Source: Bradyrhizobium frederickii
GTDB taxonomy: Bacteria; Pseudomonadota; Alphaproteobacteria; Rhizobiales; Xanthobacteraceae
Length of the DNA stretch: 64,000 bases
Direction of reading: 5' to 3'
NCBI RefSeq assembly: GCF_004570865.1
Contig: NZ_SPQS01000009.1
Coordinates: 124,001 to 188,000 of the forward strand
The notes beneath the pieces are model-generated. The model had not been told where the DNA came from, ran no database searches, and saw nothing but the letters and a program-made list of their open reading frames with translations. Each line of letters starts with the position of its first letter. The stretch's first letter is position 1. The translations under genes were made by a program, and so were the position numbers. Of the stretch, positions 1-7,444 are shown in pieces.

Positions 1-63
1 TTCTTCCTCGCGGTGACCCTGCTCGGGCTGTTCCTCGCCGTGCGCGGGCTGGCCCGGCGCTGA
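1..63 (+). CDS. C-terminal tail of an ABC-2 type membrane permease (partial, cut by window edge)
   Basis: The first 20 codons are open and end in TGA at 61-63. They read as one hydrophobic helix (FFLAVTLLGLFLAVRGLARR) with a basic end, as expected for the last transmembrane segment of an inner-membrane protein. The next gene, five bases downstream, is a GldG-type auxiliary protein. In bacteria that family is normally encoded directly after an ABC-2 permease and its ATPase, so this is inferred to be that permease. The rest lies left of the window. Confidence 0.55.
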   Translation, partial: FFLAVTLLGLFLAVRGLARR

Positions 64-67
64 CGCC

Positions 68-1603
68 ATGGAGCACCCCGAGCTCGACTGGAACGCGTTG
101 CTCTGGGCTGGTGGCTGGCTTACCGCCGTCCTGGTGCTGTTCGCGACCGGGCTGAGACTGCCGCTGCAGACCGGGCTCGCGGGCTGGCGGGGGCGGGCCT
201 ATTCGGCCGGAGTGATCCTGATCGCGCTTGGCGCCGCGGTGCTGGCCAATGTCGCGCTGCATCTGCATGACGTGCATTTCGACCTGACTCGCGAGAAGGT
301 CTATACGCCCTCGGGGGCGGCCATGCGGGCGATTGACGAGGTCTCCCGCGAGGTAACCGTCACCTACTTTTATCGGTCGCAGGATGCCGCGGGGCGGCGC
401 GCGCGCGACCTCCTTGCGATCATGGCCCGGCGCAACCCGCTGCTCAAAGTCGTCGCGGTCGATCCGGACCGGGACCCCAGACTCGCGCGCGAGAAGGCAA
501 TCCAGATCTACAATGCCGCGGTCGTGGAGGCGGAGGGACGTCGGGTGCTGGTGCAAGGCACGGACGAGACGGAAATCGCGATAGGCATCCAGCGCGTATT
601 GCGCGGTCGCGCGATTACGGCCTGCTTCCTCGAGGGCCACGGCGAGCTGCCGATGGACAACTTCGAGTACCACACGCACCTGGAAAGCGGCGCTGGCCAC
701 AACCACGACGACGCCAGCTCGCAGGTGGTGGAGATGCCGGGCCACGGCGCGGGGCGGCTGCGCCGCGCGCTCGAAGCGCAGGGTTATGAGGCGCGCAAGC
801 TCATCCTCGCTACCGAGGGTGAGGTGCCGACCGGGTGCACCCTCCTCGTTGCGGTCAATCCGCGTACCACGTTCCTGCCGGCTGAAAGCGCGGCCTTGCG
901 CGCCTATCTGCGACGCGGCGGGTCGGCCCTTCTCCTGCTAGACTTGGGTTTCGTGCTCGAACCCGGGCTCGCCCGGCTCGTGGCCGAGCTCGGCGTTCGC
1001 CCGGAGCAGGAGGTCGTCGTCGATCCCTTGAGCCACTACTCGACCAACCCCGAGATCGTGGCGGTCACGGGCTACGACCCTCACCCGGTTACGCGCTCGA
1101 TCTCGCTCACTTTCTACCCCGGCATCCGCCCCATCACGATGCTGTCGACGGCGGGCGACCTCCGCGTCACCCCGCTGTTGCTCAGCAGCCGGGACAGCTA
1201 CACGCGCCCGGTCAAACCGGTGGGGTCACACGCGGTCGAGCCTGACGCGGCGGGTGACAAGGACGCGGCAGCGCCCCCGGTCCCGGGCCCGCGCGTATTG
1301 GGCGTCGCCGTGGAAGGGCGCCTCGACGGCAACTCCGAACCCATGCGCGCCATCGTCGTCGGCGACAGCGACTTCGCCAGCAACTCGTTCTTTCCTTATA
1401 TGGCAAATAGTGACCTTTTGCTCTCGGCGGCCCGCTGGCTGGCACGTGAAGAGCGCACGGCGGCCGTCGCCGCGCGCGTTCCCGTACCCCCCCTCATCGC
1501 GTTGACCGGGCGGCAGTCGAATGCGGTGTTCTTCCTGGTCGTCTTCGCAATGCCACTCCTGGTGGTCGCGCTCGGCTGCGTCGTTTGGTGGCGGCGCCGA
1601 TGA
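68..1603 (+). CDS. GldG-like ABC transporter auxiliary protein
   Basis: A 511-residue protein of the family named after gliding-motility GldG, an extracytoplasmic subunit working with ABC-2 permeases. Two membrane helices lie near residues 12-30 and 44-65. The family-type stretch DLTREKVYTPS follows at about 72, then a long soluble domain, and a last helix at about 485-507 ends in WWRRR. Unusual is a His/Asp-rich segment around residues 191-226 (H191, H202, H204, H211, H213, D214, D215, H226), which could bind a metal. It starts at ATG five bases after the permease tail and its stop overlaps the next start. The substrate is unknown; the HupE-like gene downstream makes a metal role thinkable but unproven. 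Confidence 0.75.
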   Translation: MEHPELDWNALLWAGGWLTAVLVLFATGLRLPLQTGLAGWRGRAYSAGVILIALGAAVLANVALHLHDVHFDLTREKVYTPSGAAMRAIDEVSREVTVTYFYRSQDAAGRRARDLLAIMARRNPLLKVVAVDPDRDPRLAREKAIQIYNAAVVEAEGRRVLVQGTDETEIAIGIQRVLRGRAITACFLEGHGELPMDNFEYHTHLESGAGHNHDDASSQVVEMPGHGAGRLRRALEAQGYEARKLILATEGEVPTGCTLLVAVNPRTTFLPAESAALRAYLRRGGSALLLLDLGFVLEPGLARLVAELGVRPEQEVVVDPLSHYSTNPEIVAVTGYDPHPVTRSISLTFYPGIRPITMLSTAGDLRVTPLLLSSRDSYTRPVKPVGSHAVEPDAAGDKDAAAPPVPGPRVLGVAVEGRLDGNSEPMRAIVVGDSDFASNSFFPYMANSDLLLSAARWLAREERTAAVAARVPVPPLIALTGRQSNAVFFLVVFAMPLLVVALGCVVWWRRR

Positions 1604-2142
1604 GGCGGCACGTGCTGCACCCCGTCCTCGCGGCGCTCGCGCTCCTCTACCTCGCGGCGATGGTGGTGAGCGGCGCCATGCCGGTGCAGCGCCAGCTCGT
1701 GCGGTTCGAGGCCAAGGGCGTGCTCAAGCGCGCGCCGGAAGAGATCACGCGGGTGGAGTTGAGTCGCGGCACGCGGCGAGTTACCCTGCTCCGCGCGAGC
1801 GAGACGGCGTGGGCGACGCCTGACGGCGTCGACATCGGCACCGCCGGGCTCCGGGTCAGCAGGGCCGTCCAAATCATGCACAATTCCGGGCCTGTCCGCG
1901 AGATCGAGGCGGCGGAGCTGGCGGGGAGCGACCCGGCGCCGTTCGGTCTCGACCCGCCGCAGCTCTCCGTGAAGCTCTACGGAGGGGACGGCGAGCCGGT
2001 TCTCAGCGCCCGCTTCGGCGAGTTCAACCCCGAGGGGTACCTCCAGTACATGCGCATCGATGGCAATCCGCGGCTCTACCTCATGTCCCGCTTCGTCGGC
2101 GGCGAATGGGCCGAGGTCATGACTGAAGCGGCCGCGCGATGA
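1600..2142 (+). CDS. DUF4340-like membrane-anchored protein
   Basis: About 180 residues: one N-terminal helix (residues ~8-26) followed by a soluble part of beta-strand character. The ATG at 1600 overlaps the GldG-like stop (ATGA), which is why it is preferred over the GTG at 1585. Proteins with a DUF4340 domain usually follow GldG-like genes in the same operon and are thought to be part of the same complex. This one is short compared with many family members, so it may hold only one repeat of the domain. Its stop overlaps the next start at 2139, so all four genes are translationally coupled. Confidence 0.6.
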   Translation: MRRHVLHPVLAALALLYLAAMVVSGAMPVQRQLVRFEAKGVLKRAPEEITRVELSRGTRRVTLLRASETAWATPDGVDIGTAGLRVSRAVQIMHNSGPVREIEAAELAGSDPAPFGLDPPQLSVKLYGGDGEPVLSARFGEFNPEGYLQYMRIDGNPRLYLMSRFVGGEWAEVMTEAAAR

Positions 2143-3242
2143 CGCCTCCTGCCTCTCTCCGCCGCGCGGCGCCGTGGGCTGCTCTCGCGCTGCTGCTACT
2201 GTTCGGACCAGCGCAAGGGCACATCGCCGGCTCGATGGGCTATGCCACCGTGAGCCTGCACGACGGAACTGTCCGATACAGCCTCACCCTCGGCCCCGAT
2301 GCGCTCGCGGCGGCCGGCGGCGAGGCCGCCGGGTTGCGGCTGGCGCCCCGTGGAGACTACGCCACGCTGGCCGATTTGGTCGCGCGCAAAGTCGGCATTT
2401 CCGCGAATGGGATGCGATGCGAGCCGGTGCCCGGAACGGTCACGCCGCCCACGCCCGACCGCGCCAATGCCATAGTGATCATCGATTACGCCTGCTCTGG
2501 TACGCCGCGCGAACTTGTGCTGCGCGACGACCTGTCCGATGTCCTCGGCAACGACTACCACACGCTTGTCCGCGTCGAAGCCCTCGGGAGCGTGCAGCAA
2601 TACACCCTCGAACGCGACCGGCGCGAGGCTCGCCTCGCCGTCGCGGCACCAAGCGGGGGCCCGGCCCCCGAGGTTACCGCCGGGAGCGGCGTCTTCGCCT
2701 TCTTTCGGCTCGGCATCGAGCACATCCTGACGGGAGTTGATCACCTCCTGTTCGTGCTGGCCCTCGTCCTGGGGGGCGGAGGAATCGGATCCTTGTTCGG
2801 CGTCATCACCGCCTTCACGGTGGCGCACAGCATCGCCTTGGCCGTGGCGGTACTGGGCGCGGCGTCGCCGCCTAGTTGGATCGTCGAGCCGGTGATCGCG
2901 CTGTCGATCGTCTACGTCGCGGTCGAAAACATTTTCCTCAAACGCACGGCGTCGTGGCGCTGGGCCGTGGGCTTCGCGTTTGGCCTCGTGCATGGCTTCG
3001 GCTTTGCCGGCGCGTTGCTCGATCTCGATCTGCCCCCGGCCGCCCTGGCAGGCGGGCTCGTGTCGTTCAACCTCGGCGTTGAAGCCGGCCAGGCAGCGGT
3101 GATCGCCGCTTTCCTGCCGGTTCTCATCTGGTTTCGGCGAGCCGCGTGGGAGCGGCGGGCGGTGACGGCGCTCTCCGCGCTCGTGCTGGTCGCTGGGCTC
3201 GCCTTCCTCGTCGATCGCGTTCTGGCCGCCGCGAACTGGTGA
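2139..3242 (+). CDS. HupE/UreJ-family membrane protein
   Basis: 367 residues. A signal peptide of about 27 residues ends near AQG, leaving a mature N-terminus that begins with His. A soluble part of about 160 residues follows, then a six-helix region from about residue 185. The membrane part carries the HupE/UreJ hallmarks: HILTGVDHLLFVLAL, an AHS motif in the next helix, and LVHGFGFAGALL. Family members are secondary permeases, some for nickel or cobalt and many uncharacterised. Overlap with the preceding stop (ATGA) puts it in one operon with the GldG-like and DUF4340-like genes. A role in metal uptake or export together with that ABC system is an inference only. Confidence 0.75.
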   Translation: MTPPASLRRAAPWAALALLLLFGPAQGHIAGSMGYATVSLHDGTVRYSLTLGPDALAAAGGEAAGLRLAPRGDYATLADLVARKVGISANGMRCEPVPGTVTPPTPDRANAIVIIDYACSGTPRELVLRDDLSDVLGNDYHTLVRVEALGSVQQYTLERDRREARLAVAAPSGGPAPEVTAGSGVFAFFRLGIEHILTGVDHLLFVLALVLGGGGIGSLFGVITAFTVAHSIALAVAVLGAASPPSWIVEPVIALSIVYVAVENIFLKRTASWRWAVGFAFGLVHGFGFAGALLDLDLPPAALAGGLVSFNLGVEAGQAAVIAAFLPVLIWFRRAAWERRAVTALSALVLVAGLAFLVDRVLAAANW

Positions 3243-3425
3243 GATCCCGCCAAGTCGGGCGACCGCCTCGTTATGTTGATCTCCTCAACTGGTTCGGTTG
3301 GTCATCTTCAAGTCGGAGGGCTTTCGATCCAGCATCTACTTCTGGGCCTGTTGCAGCTCCGCCCAGACGCCTTTGCTGCAAGCACACACGATGTCGCTGC
3401 CTGGCTAAGCCGCGCACCGTTGGAC
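3243..3425. other. Non-coding gap after the HupE-like gene
   Basis: Short frames on both strands are open, but none has recognisable protein character and no clear terminator was seen. It marks the change from intact island genes to degraded sequence. Confidence 0.4.
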
Positions 3426-3695
3426 CTAATCGACCTGTTGCGAACACTCCAGGCAGGTGTCGCCGATGCCGTCCAGCACTTCCCCGACCGCGCCAACCGC
3501 ATCGTGCGCAGACATGCCCTGAGGCGGGTCCCGCCGCGCGGTGTCGAAGGCGCGATCGCGGGCGTGCGGGTCGGCGCGATCCAGCATCCAGCCGTGCGCG
3601 TCGCATTCGCGGATAGCGCCGGCTTCCTGCAGCACGGAGATCGCCCAGCCGCGCCGCGTCCGGATCGCCGGTCTTCTCTGTTTCGTCATCAGCAT
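3426..3695 (-). CDS. Small hypothetical protein
   Basis: An 89-residue frame starting MLMTKQRRPAIRTRRG and ending with a polar, acidic stretch that contains DTARRDPPQGMSAHD and GDTCLECSQQVD. Composition and codon choice look like a real small protein rather than an antisense shadow: mixed helical character, a basic N-terminus and two Cys near the end in a CLEC pair. No family is recognised. It lies alone between the HupE-like gene and the pseudogene patch, so it may itself be an island remnant. Confidence 0.4.
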   Translation of the reverse strand: MLMTKQRRPAIRTRRGWAISVLQEAGAIRECDAHGWMLDRADPHARDRAFDTARRDPPQGMSAHDAVGAVGEVLDGIGDTCLECSQQVD

Positions 3696-3865
3696 CGAGA
3701 TGGCTCCAGCCGGGACGAATCCTTGTGCCGCCCGCGTCGTTCCCGGCGGTTAGCACAGGGCAGGGATTCGAAATCGCTGGAGCCGCCGCTTGTCCCCGTG
3801 TTCCGCCGCCCTATGCACAGCCGCGAACTCCAATTTGGCAGCAGCTTGCCGCCAAGTTGCCTCGC

Positions 3866-4135
3866 TCAGGCGGCCAGCGGCGGGTCTTCCTTCTCGCCCG
3901 TGGCGACGATCTGCAGCGAACCATCCGGTAGCGGCCGCTGCAACGACTTCGCCTCGTCCCAAGAGGCGCGGAGCCAGATCTCGTATTCCCCCGCCGTCGC
4001 CAAGATCACCGGCATCGCCTTAGGGTGCACGCGCTTCACCTCCGCGTTCGGCTCGCAGGTGAGGAAGGCGAAGACGTCGGTGGTGATCTCGCCTTCCTTC
4101 ACCTTGCGCACACTGGTCCAATTGGTCCACAAGCC
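3866..4135 (-). pseudogene. C-terminal fragment of an SRAP (YedK/HMCES) protein
   Basis: About 90 codons match the C-terminal half of SOS-response-associated peptidases, which shield abasic sites in single-stranded DNA. Seen are GLWTNWTSVRKV, FLTCEPNAEV, the conserved HPKAMPVIL containing the active-site His, and the usual end RPLPDGSLQIVATGEKE. The N-terminal half with catalytic Cys2 is missing. Homology stops sharply at about 4135, where the sequence becomes a histidine-kinase scrap on the other strand. An ATG by chance upstream keeps the frame open to 4177, but the residues before GLW are antisense of that scrap. Confidence 0.7.
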
Positions 4136-4178
4136 CGAGGGAATGGGAATGGGCTTGGCAATCTGCCACTCGATCATT
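4131..4178 (+). pseudogene. 16-codon histidine-kinase G-box fragment
   Basis: The plus strand reads KPEGMGMGLAICHSII, the very conserved G-box of the HATPase_c domain of sensor kinases (typically KPEGMGMGLSICRSI). Nothing kinase-like is seen before or after it. It overlaps the edges of the SRAP fragment and the CofC fragment, both on the opposite strand, so it looks like a recombination scrap left between two other broken genes. The motif match is direct; the reading as debris is inference. Confidence 0.55.
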
Positions 4179-4518
4179 CGTCGGCGTATGGCAGATCGAT
4201 CGGAAGGACCATTATCGCGCCGGCGGCCCTGGTTGCGCTCAGCAGATCCCTTCTGGCTGTCTCCAGACCTTCATTGAGACCTTTGCCAGGATCAATCACG
4301 CACTCGATCGATAGACTTCGCGCCAACGCGATAGCATCCGCATCATTGGTCACCACGCAAATTTGCTGCCTCGAAAAGGCTCTCATCGCGAGATCGAGTG
4401 TGCGAACGAACAGGCTCCTGCACAGTTCTTGTCTCGACACCGATTCGAGACACGCCGCCAGGCGCGACTTGCCCAAGTCGAATGCTTAACAGGGAATAAC
4501 GTACGATCTTTCCTTCAT
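4174..4518 (-). pseudogene. cofC/fbiD-like F420-biosynthesis guanylyltransferase, broken
   Basis: From ATG at 4518 the minus strand reads MKERSYVIPC, then a TAA at 4486-4488, then AFDLGKSRLAACLE and on to VLPIDLPYADE. Reading through the stop restores the CofC N-terminus (IPxKxxxxxKSRLA, VVTND, DPGKGLNEGL, LPIDLP), so an AAA lysine codon probably became TAA. The fragment ends at about 4177, near residue 115 of a normal ~215, where a kinase scrap and SRAP fragment begin. CofC/FbiD activates phospholactate or phosphoenolpyruvate for coenzyme F420. The gene is dead twice over: nonsense codon and truncation. The same frame is open upstream of the ATG for some 40 codons, so the true start could lie further up. 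Confidence 0.6.
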
Positions 4519-4564
4519 CAGGCGTTTGGCGAAGTTCAGACAATCGTGAGCGAGCGCCACTCGA

Positions 4565-4915
4565 TCATCGAGAGCGCGCGCATAGCCGGCCTCCAAACTC
4601 GATATCCCAACTGGTCTGCTGACTCGGATTATCCTTGTACTGCTCTAGCCAACGGTCGTGGGCGACAATGGCGAGTTGATGCGCGTCACGCTCCGTCAGC
4701 GGTTTCGGGCCAGCCCGAAGATTGGCCCAGCGAGCTTCGAGCTCCGCGAGCGCCTTCGCGTGCCGCACCTTGGCCTCTGCTGGATCGCGGGTCTGGAGAC
4801 TTACCTTCTCCTCGCGTTTGCCCACGAGCTTGCGCAGATCGTCCGGGACCGCTTTCCGGAGTTGGTAGATTCCTGTTTTCGGATGCTTCCAAGGACGCGA
4901 CATGGCTAACGGCAT
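4565..4915 (-). pseudogene. N-terminal fragment of a tyrosine site-specific integrase
   Basis: About 116 residues starting MPLAMSRPWKHPKTGIYQLR and continuing RKAVPDDLRKLVGKREEKVS, then TRDPAEAKVRHAKALAELE. This is the N-terminal arm (DUF6538-type) of phage and island integrases, which normally run to 400 or more residues with the R-H-R-Y catalytic domain at the end. The catalytic domain is absent: the frame ends at 4565 in unrelated sequence. ATG at 4915 is preceded by AGAAGGGTGG. The gene starts about 85 bp from the CCA end of tRNA-Phe and reads away from it, the usual place for an island integrase. Confidence 0.75.
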
Positions 4916-5001
4916 TGTACCACCCTTCTGTACCATCGAGGAGCGGGTAAGCCGTTGAATTTGCTTGAATAGCTTTGGATATCAGGCTCTTAGACGAGCG
5001 A

Positions 5002-5077
5002 TGGTGCCCAGGGGCGGAATCGAACCACCGACACTGCGATTTTCAGTCGCATGCTCTACCAACTGAGCTACCTGGGC
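5002..5077 (-). tRNA. tRNA-Phe (GAA)
   Basis: 76 nt with acceptor arms GCCCAGG/CCTGGGC, anticodon GAA in CTGAAAA, T-loop GGTTCGATTCC and an encoded CCA at 5002-5004. The 3' end faces the integrase fragment, so this tRNA is the likely attachment site of the island to the left. Confidence 0.97.
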
Positions 5078-5251
5078 GTGCTCCAAGAGAGGGGCCAAAG
5101 CCCATCGAGCGGGCGGGTTATAGTGGGCCGGAAGCGGCCTGTCCACCCGGCTTCGCCAAGAGGCTTCGCCGGGCGCGGCCCGGCTGTGCACAAGGTGGGG
5201 CGGCTGGCGCGCGGCGGGGCGGACGATCAAATAACCAATTGATATTCCTTC

Positions 5252-5434
5252 TTATTCCACGTCATCGACGTCGTCGTCGCGGCCGGGGATGACGTAGGTG
5301 CCCTTGAGCCAGCGGTTCAGGTCGACGTCGCGGCAGCGCGAGGAGCAGAACGGGCGGGTGGCCTCCGATTGCGGCTTGCCGCAGATCGGGCAGGTCTTGA
5401 GTGGGCTGGCGGGCTTTTTGACCTGGTCGTCCAT
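5252..5434 (-). CDS. yacG: DNA gyrase inhibitor YacG
   Basis: A 60-residue zinc-ribbon protein. Four Cys ligands are visible in CPICGKPQ and RPFCSSRCRDVDLNRW, followed by the family-typical LNRWLKGTYVIPG and an acidic tail. YacG binds GyrB and inhibits DNA gyrase in E. coli. Length and motifs are standard. It is last in a minus-strand run after maf, an arrangement common in alphaproteobacteria, with about 145 bp between the two. Confidence 0.92.
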   Translation of the reverse strand: MDDQVKKPASPLKTCPICGKPQSEATRPFCSSRCRDVDLNRWLKGTYVIPGRDDDVDDVE

Positions 5435-5578
5435 GGTGTCGGCAGCTTGCGCGGGGTGAAAGGGTTCAAGAGCCTGTCGGCAAACGGGTTCCTGGGGCGA
5501 CGGCGCATGCGGCCCGTCGGGTCATTCTACTGTGCATGGGGTTGTTTTCGCGATTCTGTCGGGCCGCGGCTTGCCGGC

Positions 5579-6208
5579 TCACACGGCGGTGGAATTGAGC
5601 CAGCCGAAGCGGATCGGAAAGCCCTCGCCGCCGAGCAGCGTGGTGGTCTCGTAGAGCGGCAGGCCGACGACGTTGGTGTAGGACCCGACCATCTTCACCA
5701 CGAAGGAGCCGGCGATGCCCTGCACGGCGTAGCCGCCGGCTTTGCCGCGCCATTCGCCGGAGCCGATATAGGCCTGGATGTCGTCCTCCGAGAGGCGCTT
5801 GAAGCGGACGCGGGTCTCGACCAGGCGCTGGCGGAAGGCTTCGCGCGGCGTGACCAGGCAGATCGCGGTGTAGACGCGGTGGTTGCGGCCCGACAGCAGA
5901 CGCAGGCACTGCGCCGCCTCGTCGACCAGATTCGCCTTGGGCAGGATGCGGCGGCCGACCGCGACCACCGTGTCGGCGGCGAGGATGAAGGCGCCGCGCA
6001 GCTCGTCGTCGAGCTGCACCGATTTCAGCGCCGCATCGGCCTTGGCCCGCGCCAGCCGATTGGCGCAGGCGCGCGGCAGCTCGCCCCGCCGCGGCGTCTC
6101 GTCGACGTCGGCCGGCCGGAGCGCATCCGGCTCGATGCCGGCCTGGTTGAGCAGCGACAGGCGCCGCGGCGAACCGGAGGCAAGTACGAATTTGGGGCGG
6201 CCAAGCAT
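5579..6208 (-). CDS. maf: Maf-family nucleoside triphosphate pyrophosphatase
   Basis: 209 residues. The signature LASGSPRRLSLLNQAGI lies near residue 9, followed by the conserved DETP, LARAKA, ILAADTVVAVGRRIL and GKAGGYAVQGIAGSFV motifs. Maf enzymes hydrolyse non-canonical or canonical NTPs to NMPs in the cytoplasm and some members affect septum formation. Length is normal and no motif is missing. It lies between the phosphatase gene and yacG in a conserved housekeeping run. Confidence 0.93.
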   Translation of the reverse strand: MLGRPKFVLASGSPRRLSLLNQAGIEPDALRPADVDETPRRGELPRACANRLARAKADAALKSVQLDDELRGAFILAADTVVAVGRRILPKANLVDEAAQCLRLLSGRNHRVYTAICLVTPREAFRQRLVETRVRFKRLSEDDIQAYIGSGEWRGKAGGYAVQGIAGSFVVKMVGSYTNVVGLPLYETTTLLGGEGFPIRFGWLNSTAV

Positions 6209-6407
6209 CAGGTGATTTGGGGGATGAAGCGGGGTGAATTGCGCGCGGAACCTATCGGAAGGGGGCCGATTTCACAACCCGGGAACCCGGGGTTTGGTGA
6301 TTCGAGATTGCCGAGATGGCTGTGCCCGCGGTCTGTGACGCGGGTGTTACGGCTGCCTCACCCCGCAAGCGGGGCGAGGGGGAGGAGGCGCCGCGTCCGG
6401 CACGAGG
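6209..6407. repeat. Gap with a CCCCGCAAGCGGGG repeat half
   Basis: No gene. Around 6361-6374 lies CCCCGCAAGCGGGG, one unit of a palindromic repeat family that recurs at 17.5 kb, 17.8 kb and 26.7 kb in this window. Here it is a single unit without a partner. Confidence 0.6.
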
Positions 6408-6875
6408 TCAGTCTGACGCCGCGCCGACCTTGGCGAAGCGGCGGCGCATGCGCATCAACAGCTGGTCGCAGACGTCGCGATAGGCTGCGAGCTTCTGGTC
6501 GCGGCTGCCCTCGATGGTGGTGGGATCCTGTGTCGGCCAGTATTCGACGTCGGCCGCGAGCGTCCGCGTCAGCTCCAGCGCCTTGTGGTGTGCCTCGGGC
6601 GAGAGCGTGATGATGAGGTCGAAATTCAGCCCCTCCCAGTCCTCCAGCTCCTCGAAGGTCTGCGGCTTGTGGGCGGAGATGTCCTGGCCGAGTTCGGCCA
6701 TCACGGCGACGGCGAACGGATCGAGTTCGCCTTTTCTGGTGCCTGCGGACTTCACATAGAGCCCCTGCGGAAACATGTGCTGCAGCAGGCTTTCGGCCAT
6801 CGGCGAGCGCACGCTGTTCATCGCGCAGGCGAACAGCACCGATTGCGGATCGCGTGCGCGTGGCGGCGCCGCCAT
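6408..6875 (-). CDS. Low-molecular-weight protein-tyrosine-phosphatase-like protein
   Basis: 155 residues with the P-loop CAMNSVRSPMAE near residues 16-27. This is the CX5R(S) signature shared by low-molecular-weight tyrosine phosphatases and thioredoxin-coupled arsenate reductases. A DP pair (TQDPTT) near residue 117 fits the general acid loop of the family. In this chromosomal context (after the UPF0262 gene, before maf) such proteins are conserved but of unknown target. Arsenate reduction is possible but not suggested by the neighbours. Confidence 0.85.
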   Translation of the reverse strand: MAAPPRARDPQSVLFACAMNSVRSPMAESLLQHMFPQGLYVKSAGTRKGELDPFAVAVMAELGQDISAHKPQTFEELEDWEGLNFDLIITLSPEAHHKALELTRTLAADVEYWPTQDPTTIEGSRDQKLAAYRDVCDQLLMRMRRRFAKVGAASD

Positions 6876-6946
6876 CGCGCCTAGCCTCTATCGATGGAGG
6901 GCATGGCCTTGTCGGAAAACCGCTGCACACTTTTCCGGGCCATGCC

Positions 6947-7444
6947 CTAACCCTTCCAGTGCAGGACAGTAATGAGCGTGAACAGCCGGCGCGAGGTCTC
7001 GAAATCGACCCGCACCTTGCCCTTCAGCCGCTCCTGCAGCGTGCGCGATCCCTCGTCATGGATGCCGCGACGACCCATGTCGATGGCCTCGATCTTGTCC
7101 GGCGTCGCGGTGCGGATCGCCTGGTAGTAGCTGTCGCAGATCATGAAATAGTCCTTCACGATCCGCCGGAACGGCGTCAGCGACAACAGATGCGCGACGA
7201 CGGGCGTGCCGTCCTCGCGGCGGATGTCGAACATCAGACGGTTGCCGGTGATGCCGATGTGCAGCGTGAACGGGCCCTTCCCGTCCGCGCCCTCGGGCGC
7301 GAACAGGTTCTGCTCGATCAGGTCGTAGATTGCGATCGCCCGCTCGTGCTCGATGTCGGGCCCGGAACGGCCGATCGACTCCTCGTCGAGCGTGACGCCG
7401 ACGATGCGATTGTTGGAGTCGTCCTGTTCGGGCGGCTTTGTCAT
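6947..7444 (-). CDS. UPF0262 family protein
   Basis: 165 residues of a family of unknown function found almost only in alphaproteobacteria. Recognisable are the N-terminal RIVGVTLDEESIGRS, the central LFDIRRE-like MFDIRREDG, LTPFRRIVKDYFMICDSYY and the end LFTLITVLHWKG. The ATG at 7444 overlaps the hisD stop (ATGA), which fixes the start and implies translational coupling to histidine biosynthesis. The function is unknown. No catalytic motif is evident. Confidence 0.9.
   Translation of the reverse strand: MTKPPEQDDSNNRIVGVTLDEESIGRSGPDIEHERAIAIYDLIEQNLFAPEGADGKGPFTLHIGITGNRLMFDIRREDGTPVVAHLLSLTPFRRIVKDYFMICDSYYQAIRTATPDKIEAIDMGRRGIHDEGSRTLQERLKGKVRVDFETSRRLFTLITVLHWKG

Noticed and set aside
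3730..3790. GGGATTCGAAATC resembling a tRNA T-arm
   Set aside because: The flanking bases do not pair as a T-stem and no anticodon arm lies at the right distance.
3273..4277. 334-residue plus-strand frame in the pseudogene patch
   Set aside because: Only its short KPEGMGMGLAICHSII stretch is protein-like, and that is a fragment; the rest is antisense of the SRAP remnant and of the small hypothetical gene.
4975..5292. 105-residue plus-strand frame with GAESNHRHCDFQSHALPTEL
   Set aside because: Antisense of tRNA-Phe, another common spurious protein; nothing protein-like follows.
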